Below are positions 1 through 5,747 of a stretch of 12,132 nucleotides of DNA, one piece after another (the stretch's first letter is position 1; every line of letters starts with the position of its first letter). The notes beneath the pieces were generated by a model. It searched no databases. It was not told the DNA's origin and saw only the letters and a list, made by a program, of their open reading frames with translations. The DNA is from Flavobacteriaceae bacterium (lineage in GTDB: Bacteria; Bacteroidota; Bacteroidia; Flavobacteriales; Flavobacteriaceae): contig JALWYP010000445.1 of the NCBI GenBank assembly GCA_026992695.1, forward strand, positions 1-12,132, written 5' to 3'. The position numbers and the translations under genes are program-made.

Positions 1-101
1 GCATCATAAAATCCCATTAATTCGTACTTATGAGAGGCGTTAAGAAGTTTTAAATGAATTTTCCCCAGGTGTCCGGCACCTATTACTCCGGCTTTTAGCA
101 T
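1..101 (-). CDS. Gfo/Idh/MocA-family oxidoreductase, N-terminal fragment
   Basis: Reading the minus strand from an ATG at 101 gives 33 residues beginning MLKAGVIGAGHLGKIHLKLL, with no stop before the window edge. The GxGxxG-type loop (GAGHLG, residues 8-13) directly after a short beta strand is the NAD(P)-binding Rossmann start typical of Gfo/Idh/MocA dehydrogenases. The following KIH and the acidic end of the second strand (FYD) fit as well. Substrate cannot be inferred, because the catalytic C-terminal domain lies outside the window. The gene diverges from rpsA across about 530 bases and has its own candidate promoter. Family call is fairly safe; specific function is unknown. Confidence 0.8.
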   Translation of the reverse strand, partial: MLKAGVIGAGHLGKIHLKLLNASHKYELMGFYD

Positions 102-118
102 AGTGTTCTTTCTTTTTG

Positions 119-151
119 CAAAGATACAAATTGATTTTTAGCCTAGGCAAA
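119..151 (-). promoter_or_regulatory. Candidate flavobacterial promoter for the minus-strand oxidoreductase
   Basis: On the minus strand TATCTTTG (126-119) matches the Bacteroidota -7 consensus TAnnTTTG. A TTTG (151-148) lies 21 nt upstream as a -33 element. The predicted transcript start is near 112, giving a leader of about 10 nt before the ATG at 101. An 8-bp palindrome, GCCTAGGC (141-148), lies in the spacer at its -33 end and could be chance or a small operator. Confidence 0.55.
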
Positions 152-177
152 GAAGCGAAGGATAAATACTCAATTTC

Positions 178-222
178 CAGTAGGCAGTCTTCAGTAGGCA
201 GTCTTCAGTAGGCAGTCTTCAG
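178..222. repeat. Tandem 14-bp repeat, three copies
   Basis: The unit taggcagtcttcag occurs three times without mismatch at 181-194, 195-208 and 209-222. A further partial copy (cag) sits at 178-180. It lies in the gene-free region between two divergent genes and has no reading frame of interest. Copy number is likely to vary by slippage. No function is evident. Confidence 0.9.
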
Positions 223-258
223 TTGCGTGAGGTGGTGAGGTTTGAGGGGTGAGTTGAA

Positions 259-402
259 AAAATCATCAATCCCCAATCGAAAAAATCATCATTTTCGGTA
301 TTCTCGATACATTCAACAAGTTGAATATCTACCTGTTGGTAGACAGGCTCGAATACCAATCATCAATCGAATAAATTCACTTTCGAATAAATCATCAATC
401 CC
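259..402. repeat. Mosaic of short dispersed repeats
   Basis: The motif aatcatcaatc occurs at 261-271, 358-368 and 390-400, with a variant (aatcatcat) near 284-292. The 10-mer tcgaataaat occurs at 367-376 and 383-392. These copies surround the palindromic element at 294-359. The stretch from 223 to 450 has no credible coding sequence on either strand. It looks like decayed or duplicated repeat DNA rather than a gene. Confidence 0.6.
294..359. repeat. Palindromic intergenic element, possible three-way junction
   Basis: An outer inverted repeat, ggtattc (297-303) and gaatacc (351-357), encloses two further palindromes. The first is attcaac/gttgaat (311-317 and 320-326). The second is cctgt/acagg (332-336 and 343-347), which overlaps and competes with a ctacc/ggtag hairpin (329-333 and 338-342). 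Together they could form a cruciform or three-way junction in DNA or RNA. The architecture resembles REP-like dispersed palindromes found between genes in many bacteria. Whether it is multicopy in this genome cannot be seen from one window. Confidence 0.65.
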
Positions 403-450
403 AAATCTATAGCCAAATAGCCGGTCTTGTAATACTGAAAATAAAAACCC

Positions 451-481
451 TTTGAAAATCAAAAAATAAGGCGTAATTTTG
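451..481 (+). promoter_or_regulatory. rpsA promoter (TTTG-N19-TAATTTTG)
   Basis: TTTG at 451-454, a 19-nt spacer, and TAATTTTG at 474-481 match the Bacteroidota vegetative promoter consensus (TTTG at -33, TAnnTTTG at -7) exactly. The G at 481 as -7 predicts a transcript start at about 488. This is the best promoter in the window, as expected for a ribosomal protein gene. Confidence 0.75.
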
Positions 482-486
482 CGCCC

Positions 487-632
487 TCCTTTTAGTGATG
501 CATCAAGAATAAAAGGAAATTATAAAAAACATAACAAATCCTTCTGTGAACGAGTCACTTAAATTCTTGAAAATTCGCAGAATACAAACAAAACTATTTA
601 AGAGCTTGCTCTTAAAAATGTAATTTTAGCAT
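487..632 (+). promoter_or_regulatory. Structured 5' leader of rpsA
   Basis: The predicted leader is about 145 nt, much longer than the 10-30 nt implied for other genes here. It opens with a perfect 8-bp inverted repeat, tcctttta (487-494) and taaaagga (510-517), whose loop contains the palindrome tgatgcatca (496-505). It closes with a perfect 8-bp stem, tttaagag (597-604) and ctcttaaa (609-616), with a CTTG tetraloop, ending 16 nt before the start codon. No Shine-Dalgarno sequence precedes the ATG. In E. coli, rpsA translation is autoregulated through a folded leader without a strong Shine-Dalgarno. A similar role here is inference. Confidence 0.5.
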
Positions 633-2495
633 ATGGCTGAAGAAAAACAAACAAAAGCACCCGAAACTAAAGAGAAAGAGGTTGCTGTTGAAGAAGTACA
701 AGAAGTTGCGGTAGCGCAACCGGAAAAAGAACTTTCGTTAAAAGAAAGAGACCCCGAAAAATTTTTAAAAGAATTTAACTGGGAGAACTACCAAGAAGGT
801 ATCGAAGCAGTAGATGAAGGAAAATTAGAAGAATTTGAAAAACTTGTTGAAGAGAATTTTGTAGATACGCTTGATAACGAAGTGGTAGAAGGAGTCGTAG
901 TACGCATTACCGATCGAGATGTAATAATTGATATCAATGCTAAATCTGAAGGTGTTGTATCACTTAATGAATTTCGATACAACCCCGATTTAAAAGTAGG
1001 AGATAAGGTAGAAGTACTTATCGATGTTCGCGAAGATGCAACAGGACAATTGGTGTTATCGCATCGTAAAGCACGTGTTATTAAGGCTTGGGAACGAGTA
1101 AATAAAGCTCACGAAGAAGGTACTATTGTTAACGGATACGTAAAATGTCGCACCAAAGGAGGTATGATTGTAGATGTATTTGGTATAGAAGCATTCTTAC
1201 CCGGTTCGCAAATCGATGTGAAGCCTATTCGTGATTACGATATGTATGTAGGAAAAACAATGGAATTTAAAGTAGTTAAGATTAACCACGAATTTAAAAA
1301 CGTTGTTGTTTCGCATAAAGCACTTATCGAAGCAGATATTGAAGAACAAAAGAAAGAAATTATTGGTCAGCTTGAAAAAGGACAAGTACTGGAAGGAGTA
1401 GTTAAAAACATTACTTCTTATGGTGTATTTGTTGACCTTGGAGGTGTTGACGGTCTAATTCATATCACAGACCTTTCTTGGTCTCGAATTAACCACCCGA
1501 ACGAAATTGTAGAATTAGATCAAAAATTAAATGTGGTAATCCTTGATTTTGATGAAGGAAAAACTCGTATTCAGTTAGGTCTTAAACAATTAACTGCACA
1601 TCCTTGGGAAGCACTAGGCGATAAACTTAAAGTTGGTGATAAAGTAAAAGGAAAAGTAGTTGTAATTGCCGATTATGGAGCCTTTATTGAAGTTGCCGAA
1701 GGTGTAGAAGGACTTATTCACGTAAGTGAAATGTCTTGGTCTACTCATTTAAGAAGTGCACAAGATTTTGTGAAAGTTGGCGATGAAGTTGAAGCTGTTG
1801 TTTTAACAATTGATCAAGAAGACAGAAAAATATCTTTAGGTATCAAACAACTTACGCCGGATCCTTGGACAGATATTACTAAAAAGTATCCTGTTGGTTC
1901 TAAACATAAAGGAATCGTACGTAACTTTACTAACTTCGGTGTTTTTGTAGAATTAGAAGAAGGAATAGACGGTTTAATTTATATTAGCGACCTTTCTTGG
2001 ACTAAAAAAATAAAACACCCAAGCGAGTTCTGCAATGTTGGTGATGAACTAGATGTAGTGGTTCTTGAACTTGATGTTGAAGGACGCAAGCTAAGCTTAG
2101 GTCACAAACAAACAACCGAAAACCCTTGGGATAAATATCAAGATGAATTTGCAGTGGGAACAAAACACACTTCAACTATTGCAGAGATTGTAGATAAAGG
2201 AGCCACTGTTGTCTTTAATGATGACATAACAGCTTTTGTACCTACACGTCACCTTGAAAAAGAAGACGGCACCAAACTTAAAAAAGGAGAAGAAGCCGAA
2301 TTCCAAATAATTGAATTTAATAAAGAATTCAAAAAAGTGGTGGCTTCGCATATGGTAATCCATAAAGAAGAAGAAGCAAAAATTGTAAAAGCAGCAGCTA
2401 AAAAACAAGCCAAAGCTATTGAGGAAGCAAAACCAACACTTGGTGATGCCAATCAAAAATTACAAGAATTGAAAGATAAGATGGACGGAAAATAA
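633..2495 (+). CDS. rpsA: 30S ribosomal protein S1
   Basis: The 620-residue protein has an acidic, low-complexity N-terminal extension (about 1-80) followed by six S1/OB-fold repeats. These begin near residues 84, 165, 250, 335, 422 and 508. Repeats 3 to 5 carry the classic pattern G-V/A-F-V/I-[DE] then DGLIH-like and SW (GVFVDLGGVDGLIHITDLSW near 264-283). Repeats 1, 2 and 6 are more diverged, as usual for S1. A lysine/alanine-rich tail follows residue 575. S1 binds mRNA on the small subunit and helps initiation on weakly structured leaders, which matters in a lineage that rarely uses Shine-Dalgarno pairing. The length is somewhat above the 557 residues of E. coli S1, mainly because of the N-terminal extension. 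The gene is monocistronic, with a strong promoter and terminator. Confidence 0.97.
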   Translation: MAEEKQTKAPETKEKEVAVEEVQEVAVAQPEKELSLKERDPEKFLKEFNWENYQEGIEAVDEGKLEEFEKLVEENFVDTLDNEVVEGVVVRITDRDVIIDINAKSEGVVSLNEFRYNPDLKVGDKVEVLIDVREDATGQLVLSHRKARVIKAWERVNKAHEEGTIVNGYVKCRTKGGMIVDVFGIEAFLPGSQIDVKPIRDYDMYVGKTMEFKVVKINHEFKNVVVSHKALIEADIEEQKKEIIGQLEKGQVLEGVVKNITSYGVFVDLGGVDGLIHITDLSWSRINHPNEIVELDQKLNVVILDFDEGKTRIQLGLKQLTAHPWEALGDKLKVGDKVKGKVVVIADYGAFIEVAEGVEGLIHVSEMSWSTHLRSAQDFVKVGDEVEAVVLTIDQEDRKISLGIKQLTPDPWTDITKKYPVGSKHKGIVRNFTNFGVFVELEEGIDGLIYISDLSWTKKIKHPSEFCNVGDELDVVVLELDVEGRKLSLGHKQTTENPWDKYQDEFAVGTKHTSTIAEIVDKGATVVFNDDITAFVPTRHLEKEDGTKLKKGEEAEFQIIEFNKEFKKVVASHMVIHKEEEAKIVKAAAKKQAKAIEEAKPTLGDANQKLQELKDKMDGK

Positions 2496-2520
2496 TAAAT
2501 CCATCCTTATATCATAGTAT

Positions 2521-2552
2521 AAGCCCTTTGTTATTTTGCAAAGGGCTTTTTT
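2521..2552 (+). terminator. Rho-independent terminator of rpsA
   Basis: A perfect 10-bp stem, aagccctttg (2521-2530) and caaagggctt (2539-2548), has an 8-nt loop. A T-run at 2547-2552 follows. It lies 25 nt after the rpsA stop and just before the pyrR promoter. Confidence 0.92.
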
Positions 2553-2568
2553 ATTGAAAAAAAAATAC

Positions 2569-2595
2569 TATTTTTGCCCTTTGAACAAACGTTTG
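2569..2595 (+). promoter_or_regulatory. pyrR-pyrB promoter with adjacent palindrome
   Basis: TATTTTTG (2569-2576) matches TAnnTTTG; no good TTTG -33 element is found at the usual distance. The predicted start is near 2583, giving a leader of about 24 nt to the ATG at 2607. Within that leader lies a perfect 10-bp palindrome, caaacgtttg (2586-2595), which could be an operator or a small hairpin. No PyrR-type attenuator of the Bacillus kind is visible. Confidence 0.5.
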
Positions 2596-2606
2596 AAACT
2601 TTCCTT

Positions 2607-3149
2607 ATGAGCCAAAAAGTGTTACTCAATGCAAAAGAAGTTGAAATTGCATTACACCGTTTGGCTTGTCAATTAATCGAAAATCATGACGATTTTAGTA
2701 ATACCGTATTAATTGGGTTGCAACCCAGAGGTATTTATTTAGCAGACAGACTGGCGCAACTTTTAAAAAGTGACTACCAAATTAAAGACATTAAATTAGG
2801 GTATTTAGATATTACGTTTTTTAGAGACGATTTTAGACGAAGCGAAAAACCCTTAGAAGCTAGTAGTACACAAATAAACTTTGTTGTTGAAAACAAAAAA
2901 GTAGTCTTTATAGACGATGTGCTTTATACCGGAAGAAGTATTCGTGCGGCATTAACGGCAATACAATCTTTTGGAAGACCTCTGGAAATAGAATTACTCA
3001 CATTCATCGATAGACGTTTTAGCCGGCATTTACCCATTCAGCCCGACTACAGAGGAAGACAAGTAGATGCTATAAACGGTGAAAAAGTAAAAGTATGTTG
3101 GAAAGAAAATGACAATGAAGATGTTGTATATTTAGTAAAAACAAAATAA
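2607..3149 (+). CDS. pyrR: Bifunctional pyr operon regulator / uracil phosphoribosyltransferase PyrR
   Basis: The 180-residue protein starts MSQKVLLNAKEVEIALHRLA and has the type I phosphoribosyltransferase fold. The PRPP-binding loop is at residues 99-111 (VVFIDDVLYTGRS), with the adjacent SIRAAL helix. The family signature DITFFRDD is at 68-75, and IGLQPRG is at 36-42. Length is normal for PyrR. An upstream in-frame TTG at 2574 would add 11 residues, but it overlaps the promoter element and family N-termini begin at MSQK, so the ATG at 2607 is chosen. In Bacillus PyrR binds UMP and pyr mRNA to cause attenuation and has weak uracil phosphoribosyltransferase activity. Here the leader is too short for that model, so the regulatory mechanism is uncertain. 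It lies 5 bp before pyrB. Confidence 0.95.
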   Translation: MSQKVLLNAKEVEIALHRLACQLIENHDDFSNTVLIGLQPRGIYLADRLAQLLKSDYQIKDIKLGYLDITFFRDDFRRSEKPLEASSTQINFVVENKKVVFIDDVLYTGRSIRAALTAIQSFGRPLEIELLTFIDRRFSRHLPIQPDYRGRQVDAINGEKVKVCWKENDNEDVVYLVKTK

Positions 3150-3154
3150 AAACT

Positions 3155-4093
3155 ATGAGCGAATTAAGTGTAAATCACTTATTAGGTATTAAATACATTA
3201 CAGAAAAGGATGTAGAACTTATCTTTGAAACAGCAGACCATTTTAAAGAAATAATCAATCGCTCTATTAAAAAAGTTCCCTCGCTTCGAGATATCACCAT
3301 TGCCAATCTTTTTTTTGAAAATAGTACTCGCACACGACTCTCTTTCGAACTTGCCGAAAAAAGACTTTCGGCAGATGTTATTAATTTTTCAGCTGCTTCA
3401 TCTTCGGTTAAAAAAGGTGAAACCTTGGTAGACACGGTTAACAATATCTTATCGATGAAAGTAGATATGGTGGTAATGCGCCACCCGAACCCCGGAGCCG
3501 GAATATTTTTAGCAAAACATGTAAACGCCAGTATTATTAATGCCGGAGATGGCGCACACGAGCATCCCACACAGGCTTTGCTGGATTGCTATTCTATTAG
3601 AGAAAAATTAGGCGATGTAGCTGGTAAAAAAGTGGTAATTGTAGGTGATATTTTACATTCTAGAGTGGCACTTTCTAATATATTTGCGCTTCAAAAATTA
3701 GGAGCCGAAGTGATGGTTTGCGGACCCAAAACACTTCTTCCTAAATACATAGGTGAATTAGGAGTGCGGGTAGAAACAAATTTAAAGAAAGCCTTAAACT
3801 GGTGTGATGTAGCTAATATGTTACGCGTTCAGAACGAACGGATGGAAATAAGCTATTTTCCAACTACTAGAGAATACACCCAGCAGTTTGGCTTAAATAA
3901 ATCACTCTTAGAATCGTTAGATAAAGAAATTGTTATAATGCACCCCGGACCCATAAACAGAGGAGTAGAGATAACAAGTGATGTAGCAGATAGCAAGCAG
4001 GCAATTATTTTAAACCAAGTAGAAAACGGTGTTGCCATACGTATGGCGGTTTTGTATCTTTTAGCTTCAAAAATGAAACACGATGATCGTTAA
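3155..4093 (+). CDS. pyrB: Aspartate carbamoyltransferase catalytic subunit
   Basis: The 312-residue protein catalyses carbamoyl phosphate + L-aspartate to N-carbamoyl-L-aspartate, the committed step of pyrimidine synthesis. Visible motifs are the carbamoyl-phosphate loop STRTR (57-61), SVKKGET (84-90) with the lysine contributed across the trimer interface, RHPNPGA (109-115), HEHPTQALLD (135-144) and HPGPINRGVEI (263-273). All key residues are present and length is normal. No regulatory subunit gene (pyrI) is adjacent, so it is probably a simple trimer of the Bacillus type. It follows pyrR by 5 bp, and its last 11 bp overlap the next gene, indicating one transcript and translational coupling. 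Confidence 0.97.
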   Translation: MSELSVNHLLGIKYITEKDVELIFETADHFKEIINRSIKKVPSLRDITIANLFFENSTRTRLSFELAEKRLSADVINFSAASSSVKKGETLVDTVNNILSMKVDMVVMRHPNPGAGIFLAKHVNASIINAGDGAHEHPTQALLDCYSIREKLGDVAGKKVVIVGDILHSRVALSNIFALQKLGAEVMVCGPKTLLPKYIGELGVRVETNLKKALNWCDVANMLRVQNERMEISYFPTTREYTQQFGLNKSLLESLDKEIVIMHPGPINRGVEITSDVADSKQAIILNQVENGVAIRMAVLYLLASKMKHDDR

Positions 4094-4418
4094 AAAAGAA
4101 GAAACATATCATATATTAAAAGATGAAAAAAATGATGTTTCAGATTTTGCATCTTATTTAAACAAAAAAATTCCTCAAAAATTTAGTATTGTAAATATAG
4201 TGGTAGATTTACAAAAATACGATTCAATTTCGCCTGAAGAATTGCTACTGTTTCTTCCGGTATCGAATACGCATCGAGCCAATAAAAAATCGTTTGTATT
4301 GGTTACCAATAGCGTTTCTTTAGATGCTATCCCAGATGAATTAGTTGTTGTGCCAACCATCCTCGAAGCCGGTGATATAATTGAAATGGAAGAGATTGAA
4401 AGGGAATTGGGTTTCTAA
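4083..4418 (+). CDS. Small STAS-like protein of the flavobacterial pyrB operon (often labelled ribonuclease Z)
   Basis: The 111-residue protein has alternating beta and alpha segments with the conserved-looking core NKKSFVLVTNSVSLDAIPDE (about 67-86) and the C-terminal tail IIEMEEIERELGF. I recall close relatives in Flavobacteriia sitting next to ribonuclease Z genes and sometimes mislabelled ribonuclease Z. The protein is far too short for that enzyme and lacks the HxHxDH metallo-beta-lactamase motif, so that label should not be used. The layout resembles a STAS/anti-sigma-antagonist fold, but this is inference. The start ATG lies inside pyrB (11-bp overlap), so its expression is coupled to pyrimidine synthesis. 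No rnz gene follows here. Function is unknown. Confidence 0.75.
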   Translation: MIVKKEETYHILKDEKNDVSDFASYLNKKIPQKFSIVNIVVDLQKYDSISPEELLLFLPVSNTHRANKKSFVLVTNSVSLDAIPDELVVVPTILEAGDIIEMEEIERELGF

Positions 4419-4427
4419 ATCAAATGG

Positions 4428-4542
4428 TTACATTAAAACTATTTTGGTGTGTAAATTTCAATTAAAAGTTTTTAATAACTTACTTATAAAGTACAGAATT
4501 ACTTCAATTTATTACTGTATTTTTGGCTTCTTTTTAATGTAA
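4428..4542 (+). repeat. Long-range 11-bp inverted repeat with candidate ndpA promoter
   Basis: ttacattaaaa (4428-4438) and ttttaatgtaa (4532-4542) are perfect inverted copies 93 nt apart within the 168-bp gap. Inside lies a 7-bp A/T hairpin (4461-4467 and 4470-4476) that may act as a weak end for the pyr transcript. Also inside is TATTTTTG (4518-4525), a match to TAnnTTTG that probably drives the next gene, although a -33 element is not clear. A further palindrome, tttaaat/atttaaa, is at 4546-4560. The area is very A/T-rich, so some of this may be chance. Confidence 0.4.
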
Positions 4543-4586
4543 AAGTTTAAATCATTTAAATACTAATTTTCAGAAAAAATAATACT

Positions 4587-5645
4587 ATGATAAACCTTTA
4601 TGGCGCACATATTACTTCTATTACTATTCATAAAGTAGGAAACAAAAGCAACAACGAACCAATAGTACTTTCAGAAAAAGCTTTTAACCCCGACGATGAA
4701 ATGACACCGTTGCTAAAAGAGTATTTTTTAAAACCCTTTAGAGATAAAGAAGAAAATTATTATAAATTTCATCATGATGCCGATTTAGAGTTTCACACCA
4801 TGTACCAATTGGCTTCAAAAGTTTTTTTAAATCCCGAAGAAACGCATAAAATAAGTAGCGAAATCACTTCGCATTTATACAATCAATCCACACATCCTCA
4901 CATAAAAGGAGGCGAAGTATATGTTGTGCATTTTGAAAACATTCAGGTAGATAATGAAAAAGTAGATGTTTTGGGTGTTTTTAAATCTGAAATCAAACAA
5001 GAATTTCTTCAATTTTCCGAAAAAGAAAACCAACTGGAAGCCTTTTTGCAAAGCGGTGTTAATTTAAGTAAACTCGATAAAGGTTGCCTGATATTTAACA
5101 CAGAAAAAGAAGAAGGGTATAAAATTTTATCTATTGATAGTAATCGCTATGATACGCGCTATTGGTTAGAATCTTTTCTAGGCGTGGAAGTATTTGCAGA
5201 CGATAATTTTTTTACAAAAAACTACTTAAAATTTTGCCAAGATTTTGCTAAAAATGTAGTACTTCCAGCCGAAGATAAAAAAGAAGAAGTACTGTTTATG
5301 AATCGTGCTGTAAATCATTTTGCCAAGAATGATGAGTTTGAAGAAACCGGATTTCTTAATGAAGTAATCGAAAACCCTGCACTTATTCCCGAATTTAAAA
5401 ACTATAAAGAAGAGCGTGCACCACGCTATAAAATCGAAGATCTTACCACGTTTCCTATTGCCAATACTGCTGTAACTGCTGCCAGAAAAAAGATTAAAAA
5501 TGTGATAAACTTGGATACTAATATTCAAATTAAACTCGATTTTATTAACCCCGAAAGTGCCGAACGTTTTGTAGAAAAGGGCTGGGACGAAGAAAAACAA
5601 ATGTACTATTACTTGGTGTATTTTAATAAAGAAGAAAAGTCCTAA
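4587..5645 (+). CDS. 37-kDa nucleoid-associated protein (NdpA/YejK family)
   Basis: The 352-residue protein begins MINLYGAHITSITIHKVGNK and matches the overall pattern of the NA37 (PF04245) family. An N-terminal beta/alpha region is followed by the FHHDADLEFHTMYQLASKVF segment (about 56-75). A central VLGVFKSEI-type strand follows (about 128-136), then a charged C-terminal half ending in an aromatic strand (YYYLVYF). E. coli YejK is 335 residues and associates with the nucleoid; biochemical detail is thin. There is no signal peptide or membrane segment, so it is cytoplasmic. It appears monocistronic, with its own candidate promoter in the upstream gap and about 100 bp to the next gene. Family assignment rests on recall of the sequence pattern. 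Confidence 0.82.
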   Translation: MINLYGAHITSITIHKVGNKSNNEPIVLSEKAFNPDDEMTPLLKEYFLKPFRDKEENYYKFHHDADLEFHTMYQLASKVFLNPEETHKISSEITSHLYNQSTHPHIKGGEVYVVHFENIQVDNEKVDVLGVFKSEIKQEFLQFSEKENQLEAFLQSGVNLSKLDKGCLIFNTEKEEGYKILSIDSNRYDTRYWLESFLGVEVFADDNFFTKNYLKFCQDFAKNVVLPAEDKKEEVLFMNRAVNHFAKNDEFEETGFLNEVIENPALIPEFKNYKEERAPRYKIEDLTTFPIANTAVTAARKKIKNVINLDTNIQIKLDFINPESAERFVEKGWDEEKQMYYYLVYFNKEEKS

Positions 5646-5714
5646 AAACTATAGAAGTGTGATTATTTAAATACTTGTCATTAACATCCTCCAGGATACG
5701 ATTACTGTAGTTTT
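5645..5714 (+). other. Long-arm inverted repeat downstream of the nucleoid-associated gene
   Basis: aaaactatag (5645-5654) can pair with ctgtagtttt (5705-5714) over 10 positions including one G-U. An internal hairpin, atcct/aggat (5686-5690 and 5693-5697), lies between them. The right arm ends in a T5 run (5711-5715), so it could act as a weak terminator, but the 50-nt loop and low GC make this uncertain. Confidence 0.3.
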
Positions 5715-5747
5715 TACGTTATTTAAAAAACTATTAATTCACATTTC

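Noticed and set aside
178..402. CRISPR array
   Set aside because: The 14-bp units are directly tandem without spacers, and the other repeats are too short and irregular. No cas gene is present.
498..512. Four-codon upstream ORF (MHQE) in the rpsA leader
   Set aside because: Too short, no initiation context, and it lies in the loop and arm of a hairpin. No evidence of a leader peptide.
2172..2456. Long minus-strand frames inside rpsA, pyrB and uvrB
   Set aside because: They are antisense shadows of clear genes with low-complexity, Phe/Ser-rich translations and no family resemblance.
2574..2606. Possible 11-residue N-terminal extension of PyrR from a TTG start
   Set aside because: The TTG overlaps the promoter -7 element, the extra residues do not fit the family, and the ATG at 2607 gives the normal 180-residue length.
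4083..4418. Ribonuclease Z annotation for the small gene after pyrB
   Set aside because: At 111 residues with no HxHxDH motif it cannot be that enzyme; the name is a database carry-over from its neighbour in other genomes.
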